Positions 9,401 through 18,200 of a DNA stretch of 64,000 nt are shown one piece after another (position 1 is the first letter of the stretch; every line of letters begins with the position of its first letter). The notes under the pieces are model-generated. The model did no database searches and was not told the DNA's origin. It saw only the letters and a list, made by a program, of their open reading frames with translations. The translations under genes were made by a program, and so were the position numbers. The DNA comes from Flectonema sp. DT1601 (lineage: Eukaryota > Euglenozoa > Diplonemea > Diplonemida > Diplonemidae). Location: contig OZ025812.1 of the NCBI GenBank assembly GCA_964019425.1, positions 186,001 to 250,000 on the forward strand. The letters run 5' to 3'.

Positions 9401-10646
9401 CACAGCTTGAGTCATCATAATCAGCAGGCTTCGAATCAGGAACTAATAACGGTGAGGATTTTGAATCACCAAAGAAATGGTCGAGTAAATCATCAGCAGC
9501 TACCGGAACTTCCTTCGAATTAGACCGACCGCCCCTGAGTTCCCGCAGTTTGTCGAAGGCCCAGGCCGCTCCTTTTGAAGAACCAATTTTCGCAATAAGA
9601 TCAGGTCTCAGCTTAGGTAATTTCTTCCTCCGCTTCGTATCAGATTTGAACCATTTGTTTGGAAGCGTTTCAATAGCCACCTCCTCAATTAGACTAATAA
9701 ATTCACATCCAAGCTTGTTCACATTAGACATCCCCTCCAAACGATGAGCTCGCGCTTCAGTTAGCACGCGAAATGAGACCCAGTGCTCATCCTCGAACTT
9801 GTTGTAGAACCAGCGGCGGTGAGCGGGAGTGGTAATTTGTGAGCAGCCCGGATATACCGAGATGTCAACCACTATTGGCGTGTGGTCGGACCCACTATCA
9901 GACGCACTGTATTGGTGTACATTCAACACCTCAATATTGCTGTCGACAAGAAACAAATCAGGTGAAGTCTCTGAACAAGGTCTTGTATCCAGCGGAACAT
10001 CGCAAATCTGCAGCCCATTTCCGTTAATCCAATCAAGAACCGACAGACCTCGCGACGAACTACTTGTTGGAACCACCCTCGACCACGACCGATGGTGAGC
10101 ATTGAAATCTCCACATACTACTTCACCGAAGACAACAGAGGTCGGCACCAAGAAATTCTGCGGAATATACACATTAGAAGACGTAATCGGACCGATGTCT
10201 GTCATTACCTCGACAACTAACACCTCAAACGGTGAATTACGCTCAGTTGGATCCGATAATCTCCTGACCACAAGGGAGTCCCTGCAGAAAGTCGCCAGTC
10301 CACCACCGCGTTTTGCCTTGCCATCAAAATTTAATCTGATTCTGTCCCTACGGAAGCAGGTGTATCCCTGAAGTTGAATCTGTTCATCAAGAACCAGATC
10401 AGTGAGCCAAGTTTCTTGAATATGGAGGATGTCAGGATTAGCCGATTGAACGAGCCGTACCAGAGATTCATGGTGCTTTACCATCGACAGCGCATTCCAA
10501 CTAAGTATTCTCAGCGGCGATATATCAGACATCGGACCAGGGTGTCTCGGAAAACCACTACGATAGAGTTCCAGAAGCCCACTCACAGAATAATAGTACT
10601 CCAAGGACGGAGTCTTTCCCAATAAAGAGTCAATTGGAAGTGGTTG
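6483..10646 (-). CDS. LINE-A ORF2: endonuclease-reverse transcriptase-RNase H polyprotein
   Basis: The open frame runs directly from the ORF1 stop (10647-10649) for 1387 codons. The first in-frame ATG is at 10530-10532, which would give 1349 residues. Visible domains in order: a degenerate 2A-like segment (GLLELYRSGFPRHPGP, 10533-10580); APE-type endonuclease with RILSWNA, IQETW, GDFNAHH and SDHTPI; reverse transcriptase with SYRPISLTS, GVPQGSVLGPLLF and the FADD catalytic motif near 8682-8693; RNase H with all acidic positions visible (VYTDAS near 7605, YNAEQ, FSDCQSAL, NELAD near 7250); and a zinc finger CLFCGFQDTSTEHLLLEC (C-x2-C-x8-H-x4-C) near 6910-6970. No internal stops. The protein would copy the element's RNA by target-primed reverse transcription. 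Confidence 0.93.
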   Translation of the reverse strand, partial: QPLPIDSLLGKTPSLEYYYSVSGLLELYRSGFPRHPGPMSDISPLRILSWNALSMVKHHESLVRLVQSANPDILHIQETWLTDLVLDEQIQLQGYTCFRRDRIRLNFDGKAKRGGGLATFCRDSLVVRRLSDPTERNSPFEVLVVEVMTDIGPITSSNVYIPQNFLVPTSVVFGEVVCGDFNAHHRSWSRVVPTSSSSRGLSVLDWINGNGLQICDVPLDTRPCSETSPDLFLVDSNIEVLNVHQYSASDSGSDHTPIVVDISVYPGCSQITTPAHRRWFYNKFEDEHWVSFRVLTEARAHRLEGMSNVNKLGCEFISLIEEVAIETLPNKWFKSDTKRRKKLPKLRPDLIAKIGSSKGAAWAFDKLRELRGGRSNSKEVPVAADDLLDHFFGDSKSSPLLVPDSKPADYDDSSCGSFSIHELYTVLKSLTPSHGSGLDSVSNNMLLNLGPRMLLLLLRLASLSFRRGIFPSCMKKAKVIIIPKGGDRDPLLPSSYRPISLTSIVSKCLESLVGNRCEHLLEGKLDPRQSGFTPGRNVEENISLLVDAASGVQKLYDGYGAIILFDISGAFDNVDHQILVDRLVAVLPVPYVKWLANYLSDRNVSLSLGLDNGSRSCTKGVPQGSVLGPLLFRIFVDSLPGLISDADLSVLFADDLAVFLQHEKIDGIEAKGLSVISQIEGWMVSSKMEVNMKKTEYVAFGKRISGSDVEWSRAPRFYFPSSVEELHMPTGSAGALTEKLSPSIGAVLDLADALLPLEIDGYPVTRRSDFVRLACARKSKEFRLKAAIPLKRVRSAKYLGVIIDDSLCFDEQVDKIVKTIRAGCGLLKMFSAYEVKTDTLRQLVDGAVLSRAFFGLKAFSPFLSDAQIKRIEACLRHLRIRLTGCSFSTKDVVLTVESRIPPLQQTISRLLALVHEDLLRRQPECPSWRLFNGGEKKRPWQTRVEACSSEFSLSELRSQKVLPHQYPPWSKHPPLVVNTSCGYDKTDTPEEKYTVAMTTLNELPPCVAEVYTDASVFHDEERGLLCGGAAVLLVAGKVIEKLSKFQPSLTIYNAEQLALLSALELLEENLHVVSHGVIHIFSDCQSALASLHRGPSRQSSSTNREIFERSVLLDRPLIFQHVPSHCGIAGNELADTLAKKAALQSVDPELTPYDFRMAQCCIKKQANWKAMGTVDSSHSYSKATLGSGPQRFLPCLTRGQEVELSRLRTSHHRLVKLPRVTAGFKCCLFCGFQDTSTEHLLLECVETRELVKQTMRFPTPDDELSLDMFFRTEWQPFTLLLISKLDNHLKELSDNPLLLKFPLQGIFVRKKLITHIERKTSFSLLGSDVKKYVMELIDNAYKATDLNVVIDDLSMVNVLVNPSWSESKLSKFLSRLSRLLRSNPRGR
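10533..10556 (-). other. Degenerate 2A-like peptide (GFPRHPGP) in LINE-A
   Basis: Eight residues GFPRHPGP follow a Leu-rich stretch (GLLELYRS) and end right before the first ATG of ORF2. The layout matches a 2A peptide (Leu-rich segment, then D-V/I-E-x-N-P-G-P), and LINE-B has a canonical one at the equivalent place. Here the Asp/Glu positions are changed and Asn is replaced by His. By the known sequence requirement of 2A, activity should be weak or absent. Confidence 0.5.
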
Positions 10647-10649
10647 TTA
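10644..10649 (-). promoter_or_regulatory. ORF1 stop codon in possible readthrough context (UAA-CAA-CCA)
   Basis: The ORF1 stop UAA (10647-10649) is followed by CAA CCA, which fits the CAR-YYA context known from leaky stops of tobamoviruses. ORF2 continues in the same frame without another stop. There is no ATG in the ORF2 frame for the first 38 codons. Readthrough is inferred from sequence only. Confidence 0.45.
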
Positions 10650-12368
10650 ATTCCTCGAGTAGTCCCGTTTCTCATTCCGGTCAAGACGGTCAGCCATTTC
10701 AGACTTAGTAGCAGCAACAGAGTTAGCTCGTTGCCTACTTGAGACCGTCAGCCTCTGAGAACCCGATCCTTTATCGTTATTCAGGGACTCAATCTCCTTT
10801 CGAAGACATCTATTCGCATCCCTCTCTTCAGCAAGGTCCTGCCGTAGACTCTTCACAGCAGCCGTTAGTTCAGTAACCTGCGATACCAATTTAGAAATGT
10901 CGGATTGTTGACAGTTGTACTGCGAAGGCGGTAGGGGCAGCTGCTGTTTGTTCGATTGTAGCGTCTGCAGATATTGCTGATTTTGCTGATTTTGCTGAGA
11001 AACAGGCGGTGGTGATAAATCAATTCCAACAGATGGCGCAGCGTTAGGTTGACAGAGGTGAGGAAACTCGTCCAGGTCCATCTTATCGGGATTCTGCTTG
11101 CCGAGACCCACCTCTTTGATTGTGATCATGTCATCACGAAGAATGATGAAGTTACTCTTGGGTTTCTCCTTGGCCACTACAATCATCTTAGGAAGCTCCT
11201 TTCTGCTCCTGTACCTAGCAACGACGTTAATCTCCCACCCTTGGTGAGCACAGACCTGCACTACTTCCAGCGAACTCATCGCATCAATTGCTCGGCTCCT
11301 CAAACAGAACTTGAGGCCTTCAGGTGGAGGCGGCAGTGCATTCTCACCCAGCTTCGATCGCACGTAATCTTCGTCGGTCTTCAGACACACAATCCCCAGC
11401 TTGCGTGAGTGGCGGTAGAACCTCAGAGGTAACCGGAGTTCACCGGCTAGCGATGAGGCTAACTTAAAATCCACCGTGAGCTGGATTGACGACCTGCACG
11501 GTGCTGTGTCTGCGAAATTCGGTACTGATAAGAAGTACCCACCACTCCCACTTGCCCTTCTCAAGGCGTCAACAGCGTCTGCTGGCACCCTCATGTTCAC
11601 AGACTTAACATGAGGGTCTGATTCCTTCTTGTTGGCAGGCCACAAGAGGTGCGGCTCGATGGGCATGTTCGTGACTGCTGTGTAGTAGTCAGAAGCCTTC
11701 TTGCACAACTCATTAGGTGAAGGTACCTTGTCGTTGGAGTGGAGCGCGTGGTGGTGGAACAATACCACTCGATTGTCACCGGCAGTCAGAGCGTCTCCAC
11801 GGAAGAGGGTAGCTGGTTTCCCGGTTGATACAATCCAACCGGTCCGATGTGTCAGTACACCGTCGTTTACCACCGCCGGGAACTGTATCTTCTTACCGCC
11901 CCCAGGGTTTTTCTTGCAAATTACCGAGAGGTTTGTTCCCGGTCGGAGTTTAATCATCGCATCTACATCAGAGGCCGTGCCCAGTGACACACCACACGTA
12001 ATCGACGTGTTAAACACGCCTGACATCGAAATTATTGGAACAGACCAGTCATCATCACGGAGTTGGCAGTCCCACCGCTTCTCTTGCACATTCGGTAAAT
12101 TAGTTGCTGCCTTCCCATCACATCGGACCTCCTTCAGTCCACTAAACGAATTCAGCGCTTGAGCCGGCTCAGGCTTGCGCTTCACTACCTTGGGCCGCTT
12201 ACCACGTACCCTCGTCCATTCCTCATTCATCGGCGATAAATCCACCGATGGCTTCTCTCCCCCGTTGCGTTTAGTAACCCCCTTTACATTCAAACCCTTC
12301 TGCATCTCACCGAGCATGCCCACCATCTTCTCCAGCATCAGGCCAAATAGGCCTGGATCCAATGTCAT
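10647..12368 (-). CDS. LINE-A ORF1 protein
   Basis: The protein has 573 residues from the ATG at 12366-12368. The N-terminal third is basic (KRPKVVKRKPEP). Residues about 120-420 look globular with no CCHC knuckles. The segment around residues 370-425 (LEVVQVCAHQGWEINVVARY ... MIVVAKEKPK ... LRDDMITIKEV) has the same spacing as LINE-B ORF1 (YLISREGWEVRKMKDGVR ... WMVVRGPERD), pointing to a shared RNA-binding-like domain. A Gln/Pro-rich linker (QQNQQNQQYLQTLQ) follows, then a C-terminal coiled coil (VSQVTELTAAVKSLRQDLAE) likely for oligomerisation. It presumably coats the element RNA. Confidence 0.8.
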   Translation of the reverse strand: MTLDPGLFGLMLEKMVGMLGEMQKGLNVKGVTKRNGGEKPSVDLSPMNEEWTRVRGKRPKVVKRKPEPAQALNSFSGLKEVRCDGKAATNLPNVQEKRWDCQLRDDDWSVPIISMSGVFNTSITCGVSLGTASDVDAMIKLRPGTNLSVICKKNPGGGKKIQFPAVVNDGVLTHRTGWIVSTGKPATLFRGDALTAGDNRVVLFHHHALHSNDKVPSPNELCKKASDYYTAVTNMPIEPHLLWPANKKESDPHVKSVNMRVPADAVDALRRASGSGGYFLSVPNFADTAPCRSSIQLTVDFKLASSLAGELRLPLRFYRHSRKLGIVCLKTDEDYVRSKLGENALPPPPEGLKFCLRSRAIDAMSSLEVVQVCAHQGWEINVVARYRSRKELPKMIVVAKEKPKSNFIILRDDMITIKEVGLGKQNPDKMDLDEFPHLCQPNAAPSVGIDLSPPPVSQQNQQNQQYLQTLQSNKQQLPLPPSQYNCQQSDISKLVSQVTELTAAVKSLRQDLAEERDANRCLRKEIESLNNDKGSGSQRLTVSSRQRANSVAATKSEMADRLDRNEKRDYSRN

Positions 12369-12417
12369 AGTTGTTAATTATTGGAAATCAATAAAGTACA
12401 GATTTTGGAGAAAGAAA

Positions 12418-13777
12418 AAAATAAAATAAAATAAAATAATGAAATCAAGTGCAGGACTCGTTCAGTAATTTTTTTTTTTTTTTTTTTAAATTGAATGCCA
12501 GGGTTGCCTTCAAAGCAACAACACTGAAAATTGACCCAACAAAAAAAAAAAAATATAAAAAAAAATCGGCACATTAAATCAAAACCTACTTGTGTAATAA
12601 TAAAACGTTAACCAAATAAACTTCCAGCTGAGTAAATTGCATCGCATCAGACTTTAGAATTACAGTTATGGTTATTCACTTTGAAAACACATGTAGATAA
12701 AGGTGTGGTGGGTCTTTCATGGGTTTAGGTCGAAGGCCAGACCTCCGTGGACTTTTAGAATCACTACAGAACATGTTTCAGATCGCTATGCCCTTAGTAA
12801 AAAAATTCTTTTTTTTTTTTTTTATTTGTACCGACGTAGTCGGAGAAGAAAGTATTCAGATTGAAAGCCGGTAATTCTTGCAACGAACTGCGTTGAACGA
12901 CATTATAAGGCTTTATCTGAATGGTTTTGCACCGACATAATTGGAGAAGAAAAGTATTCAGATTGAAAGCCGTTTATTTATTATGATCATAGTTTATTTT
13001 CCCTCCGTACGACAGGATACCGTGTTCAACGAAATATAAGGCTTTATCTGAATGGTTTTTTTTTTTCTCTTCTTTTTTCTTTTTTTTTTTTTATTATTAT
13101 GCGTTAGAAATACAAAGATCGTGTAATCTTCATGAGGAAACTTACTTTTTGGGGAACAAAAGAAATAACGATTATACTTCTTTTTTTTTTTTTTTTTTTG
13201 GAGGGTTTTCTATTATGTAAAAGAAAAGAAGCAGCTGGAACCATTCAATCAGTCAGAAGCTTTCGATGTTTGGTTTGAATTGTTAATACGTTTACGCCAA
13301 AAGCGGTCAGAAAGAATTCATCACAAAGGAAGCTTTCTTACGTTTTTTTTTTTTTTTTTTTTATAACAGCAGTTCCTGCCTTGAAAGTCTACTTCTGTCT
13401 TTTGTTATCATTTTTCCCGATTCCGTACAAACAAAATTAGGTCAACGTCACAACACAAATGTGCCGGATTTTCTTTTTTTTTTTTTTTTTTTTGTCTTAC
13501 TTTTTTTTAAAAACCTCAAAAAGAGGCTATAAAAAAAAATAACACCTCGGCAAGCGGTTTAAACGATACACTCTGAGAAAAAAAAGACAGAAGGGAAAAA
13601 AAAAAAAAAAAAAGGCAAACAATCAATCCAATTTCAATTGCTTTGTATAAATAAGAAGTATAAACAAGGCAAGAGTAATAACGTCACTGACGGGTTTCAT
13701 GAAAATAAGTTTATTCATTTCCCCCTTCTGAACGTGTAATGACTGTGTGAAGGTAAAGTTTCAACCTGTTTAAGTGA
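12418..13777. other. AT-rich spacer with two tandem copies of a dispersed repeat
   Basis: No gene seen. It contains many poly(T) runs of 12-20 nt and, at 12828-13060, two adjacent copies of a repeat family also present at 47.5 and 49.0 kb. The part nearest 13777 is the 3' flank of the beta-ureidopropionase gene. Confidence 0.6.
12828..13060 (-). repeat. Dispersed ~100-135-bp repeat, two tandem copies
   Basis: Copies lie at 12828-12928 (shorter, diverged middle) and 12929-13060. Read on the minus strand each begins CCATTCAGATAAAGCC and ends GGCTTTCAATCTGAATACTT followed by TTCTTCTCC and GGTGC. The two ends are inverted complements of each other (ATTCAGATAAAGCC against GGCTTTCAATCTGAAT). Two further copies in opposite orientation lie near 47546-47690 and 49042-49176. 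Flanks are poly(A)/poly(T). It may be a MITE or a structured SINE-like repeat; no pol III box is evident. Confidence 0.7.
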
Positions 13778-14959
13778 TTAGAGCTTTGCTGTTCTTCGTA
13801 GTGAAGGATCACGAATAACTTGTGGAACGAAGTCATGTTTTGCATAACGAGTCAATTCCTTAGCGTAGAGCTCTGGTCTTCCTGTGATACTGAACATCCA
13901 GCGATCCTTTACTTGACGACACAAGTTCAAGTCTAATTCAGTGATAAGAACACCATCTCTATCTCTCGATAGGGAAGGTGTTCTCAACGCATTCGGAGCA
14001 GCGACATATGAAGAACCGTAGAAGTGTCCAAAAGCTTTGTGTGCTGGTTTCCCATCACCCGATGTAAATTCATTCTGAAACACTTCCGTACCAACTCTAT
14101 TAATACCAACCGTGTAGTAGCTGTTAGCAATCGCTGCATTGCGAGCCTCAACCGCCCACATAGGTTCTGATAGCGAACCTACAGTCGCAGAAGGATTAAA
14201 TACAATTTCAGCTCCATTCAATCCAAAGACATGCCAGTTAAGAGGATGATGTCTACCGTAGCAGATGTTTGACGCAATCTTTCCAAAAGCTGTTTCAAAA
14301 ACAGGATGACCAGTATTTCCTTCAGTGTAATAAGTGGTTTCATTGAAGTCTCCAATTCTTGGGATGTGATTCTTACGATGTTTGCCGATGTAGTTTCCGT
14401 TATTTCCAATAAAAGCCGTTGTGTTCCAAATGATTCCATTGTGTTGAAGATCTCTCTCAAGAATAGATGAGACAATCACCATGTTGTACTTCTTAGCGAG
14501 TGGTGATAAAAATTGAAAACTTTGTCCTGTCTCTGCACACTCAGCAAACTCACACCAAGGATCCTTCTCACGAGTGCAGAAGAAGAAAGGTGCTGTCCAG
14601 GCTTCCTGCAGACAGAGGATGTTAACACCTGAGGCGGCAGCAGCAGCAATAAGTTTTGATATTTTATCACAAATTGCATCATATTGAAGTTTAATTGGAG
14701 CATCAGTTGGTTCAACGATGCTATTCTGAACTGCCGCAACTCTCACAATTCTGGGTTCCCTTAACTGTTCCTTTGGACAAGGGACTTTGTAACCTTTTAC
14801 TTCAAAGTCGTACTTCCTTGCGAGTTCTTCAGTCTCGTCTGATAGTTTTAGGGGTTCGGTTTCACCTCCAAACATAACACTTTTTACTTCTTTTAGTTTA
14901 TCAGCAGGAATGTACTCTCTGAGAGTATCTTCTAAGTTAGAAACTGTTAGTTTCGACAT
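13778..14959 (-). CDS. UPB1: Beta-ureidopropionase (N-carbamoyl-beta-alanine amidohydrolase)
   Basis: This enzyme carries out the last step of reductive pyrimidine breakdown: N-carbamoyl-beta-alanine (or N-carbamoyl-beta-aminoisobutyrate) to beta-alanine (or beta-aminoisobutyrate) plus CO2 and ammonia. The protein has 393 residues, close to the 384 of the human enzyme, and aligns along its whole length without an intron. The nitrilase catalytic triad is visible at E119 (LQEAW), K196 (RKNHIPR) and C233 ([12 protein letters not shown]), the same numbering as human UPB1. Other family signatures include [30 protein letters not shown] and [12 protein letters not shown]. The ATG follows an A-rich leader of 39 nt that begins after an acceptor-like site (AG at 14999-15000, preceded by TTTTTTTTATGTTC). 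Cytosolic enzyme by family. Confidence 0.95.
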   Translation of the reverse strand: MSKLTVSNLEDTLREYIPADKLKEVKSVMFGGETEPLKLSDETEELARKYDFEVKGYKVPCPKEQLREPRIVRVAAVQNSIVEPTDAPIKLQYDAICDKISKLIAAAAASGVNILCLQEAWTAPFFFCTREKDPWCEFAECAETGQSFQFLSPLAKKYNMVIVSSILERDLQHNGIIWNTTAFIGNNGNYIGKHRKNHIPRIGDFNETTYYTEGNTGHPVFETAFGKIASNICYGRHHPLNWHVFGLNGAEIVFNPSATVGSLSEPMWAVEARNAAIANSYYTVGINRVGTEVFQNEFTSGDGKPAHKAFGHFYGSSYVAAPNALRTPSLSRDRDGVLITELDLNLCRQVKDRWMFSITGRPELYAKELTRYAKHDFVPQVIRDPSLRRTAKL

Positions 14960-15266
14960 TTTTTTTTTTCAAAGTTTTTTTTTTTTTAATGTTTTTTGCT
15001 GAACATAAAAAAAACATAAAAAAGATAAAAGTCTTCCCTCATATCAACAGCCTGTCATTCTTCTTCTCTGCACGAATATATACTAAAGTGTCTGGAAATA
15101 GTAATTTTAAAAAAAAAAAAAACGAATTTGAAACTCCAACAAAAAGAATTGAGAAAAAAAGAAGAAAAAAAAACCATCTTAAAATCTAACAAGACGAAGT
15201 CGGTACTAAAAAATCTAAAATACAATAAATAAAAATAATACTAAAAAAAAAAAAAGACAATACTCA

Positions 15267-18200
15267 TCATCCCATGAGAGGATTCTCACTGTTGTTGGTA
15301 CCACCCGATGATGATGAAGGGATTTGCATCTCTCGAGGAAGTTTAATTATTTTAAGATGCTCAGGGTTGAATAACTTCTCATCCGGTGGTAAGATAATGT
15401 CAACCAACACTCTCGTTGAAAGAGTCGTGTCGTTGTAATCTAAAACAGTTCCTCGTGAATGATGAAACTTAGCTGCTTTACTTCCAACTGATGGAAGGAT
15501 CTCAACAAGACTTCCGACTGGTGGAAGATCTGGATAGTCGTGAAGACCTCCGACTTCAATTATATTTGTGTCATCGAACTGGCGAAGCTCTCGGGTGTCG
15601 TTATTAATTTCATCTCGTTCTTTCTTTTCCAACCCTGTTATGGTAGTACCAGGTACTAGTGTGCTCTCAATTCTGATGTTGTCAATCGTGTGGTGGATTA
15701 GTAGTTGATTGTTAACTTTCTTTCCTTTACTAACTTGCAATTCAAATTCATACAACGGATTTATAAGTTGCTGTGCTTTCGCTGCCTGTTCCACTCGTTG
15801 TTCTTTTTTTACTTGTTCTTCTTCTTGGGCAGCTTTTTTCTTTTCAGCTTCTTCTTTTTCTTTTCTTTTTAGGTTTAAATACTCTTTAAATGGTCCAACT
15901 TCCTTTTTAGATTTCGCATGGTAAAGCCTTGCAAGCAACCAGATCGCAACACCCCAAGCCTGAGTGAGAATAATCCAAGAAAGACAACATATAACAAAAT
16001 ACTGAGTCGCCTCTGCAAATGCTGCCTTCGTATTTAAATCAGACACCAAGTGGGCTGATGCGATGATAATTCCTAAGAAACAATCAAGGACCACTACAGG
16101 ATGCATCATTCTGGACATTACTACTGAGTTCCAAGGTGCTTTTCGTATCATAATTATGAGTAAAAGTATATGAACAATTGTTGTAATGAAATTGGTTACA
16201 GCACATTGACCGTCTGGATTGCTGTTTTGGTTTGGTTCGATACCAAGAATAGCATTCACTGAGATGATTCTTGCTACTAAAAAGAACATAAAGTTTGGAC
16301 AGAGAGCTGTGAATCCCGTAAACAGAACACCCCAGCGATCTTTAAAACTGCTATCAGCCGTTCCTTTACTCGACCAATAGAATCGAGGAAATGAAATTAG
16401 AATTCGTTTGCCGTATTCTTTTTTTTTAACAACCTTAAAAGACCCAGCATAAACAATTTCACTGTGCAATCCATCAATGTAGTCTACTGTTGACGTGTAT
16501 CTCACATTCGAGATTGTTGCTGATGTGAGTTTATTTTCGAGAACTTCTGCTCGATTATTCAGTTCTGTCAGTTTTTTCTCATCAGGTTCAGACTCTTGTT
16601 GGAGTTTATTAATATCATGGCGTAACTTTGTGAGTTTATTTCCCTGTTCGTCTCTCGCTTCTGTTTCTGGATCCCTGCCATCAACAAGAGCTGGTAACGT
16701 AAACCTGCTCAACTTCGGAATATTTTCACCAGAAAAATAATTTCTAAAAAAATACAAAATCGCCGCAAGAGGCAATATTCCGAAAGTGATTGCTGTAAAC
16801 ACCCCAAGTGATAAATAACCTGGTAAGGGTGAACTCGTCAGACACCAGAGAGATAAAAACACAATCGGCCCACAGAAAATTAAAACAACAAAAACAGCAG
16901 CAGACGGAAACATCATTGAAGCGAATGTAGATTTTCTGACCACCCGAGAGTCTGAATCTTCTTCTTTATTATTATATCTGAACACCAGAAGGACAACTGT
17001 CACGTATATCCCTATGATAGTTGAGATCAGTATGATATGCCACAGCAGAACACTTCCTACTTCATCTTCAGTAAATAGACTTGGTGATGGGAAATCTAAA
17101 ATCCATTCCATTTCCTTAGCAGCTGCTCTAATGTCTGTAGTCGAACATTGACTCTTCATGAAAGCCACTAATACCTGAACCTCAAGGATCACACAGAGTA
17201 ATGCGATAGGATGGGCACTTAACCAAGAATGGATAAATGAAAGTACGACTGCAAGTATTACCAGGACTCCTAATAGGTCAGCCCTCCAGACATTTTCTAA
17301 TATGGTACAACGAACTCCTTTTAAACCATCTCTGCAAAGACATATTCCCAATTCAGAACATGAACCAGCCCCATTACACTCATTAGATAAGGTTGTACCT
17401 GGAGTACAAAAACACGCGTGGATATTACAATCTTGAACTTGAGACAAAGCAGGACATCCAATAGTCTCTGGAGCAACCGACGGAGGTAGCAATCCATTCG
17501 ATATAGTTCGATTCCTGAAGATGACACCTGTTCCACATGGTTTACTGCAAACACTGTACTCAGACCATTCAGATACTTCACATCTATCAGGTATGAAAAA
17601 GTTATTTTGATCACCAGGGCTTTCAATAGGAGCCTGTTGTACAGGAGCCTGAAGCTCTTCAAAAAGAGTCCAATTCGCTACCTGAGCCTCTGATACGGCG
17701 ATTCTTGAATAGAAAACTTGCGCTCTAATAACAGCATTTGAAAATCGAAAACCCTCAATGTGAATAAGAGTGATCTCATCTGCAGCAACAAACGTCCTGT
17801 TGTAGGAATCAAAATCAAAAGAGTGACTCGTGTTTAGAATTCTCGTCGATCTACTGTCCGTAGGTAAGAACACTCCTGTTATAATTCTTATACTGTGTCC
17901 GTCAGGTAGAGTTGACGGTTCATGATTGACGACTACATTTATAGAAGTTTGAAAAACGTTATTTTGAACGGGGACATCGAGAGCTGAAAATGAAATTGAA
18001 AAATCCATAAAAATAGGAGCTCCGATTCCAAGAGGTGATGACCCAACACTTGAACCAGTCAACAGTCTGGGGAATGGATCACTTGTCACTCCACTGTCAT
18101 GTCTAACAGTGAAGCTATATGATCCCACATCCTGCATGAATTCAGGAAACGCAACGTTACACAATATCCTGGCACTAGTCGCGTCAATGTGAATTAAGTT

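Larger units (their letters stand above)
6157..12417 (-). mobile_element. LINE-A: complete non-LTR retrotransposon, I/Ingi-like architecture
   Basis: The element is about 6.3 kb on the minus strand. It has a short 5' leader (12369 to about 12417), ORF1 (10647-12368), ORF2 with endonuclease, reverse transcriptase, RNase H and a C-terminal zinc finger (6483-10646), a 3' UTR of about 300 nt, and a (TAAA)n-type tail at 6157-6183. Domain order APE endonuclease-RT-RNase H-CCHC with a simple-repeat tail fits the I/Ingi group of non-LTR elements. Both ORFs are open end to end, suggesting a recent insertion. The exact 5' end and target-site duplication are hidden by (TTTTA)n sequence around 12418-12440. 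ORF1 and ORF2 are in the same frame, separated by one stop codon. Confidence 0.88.
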
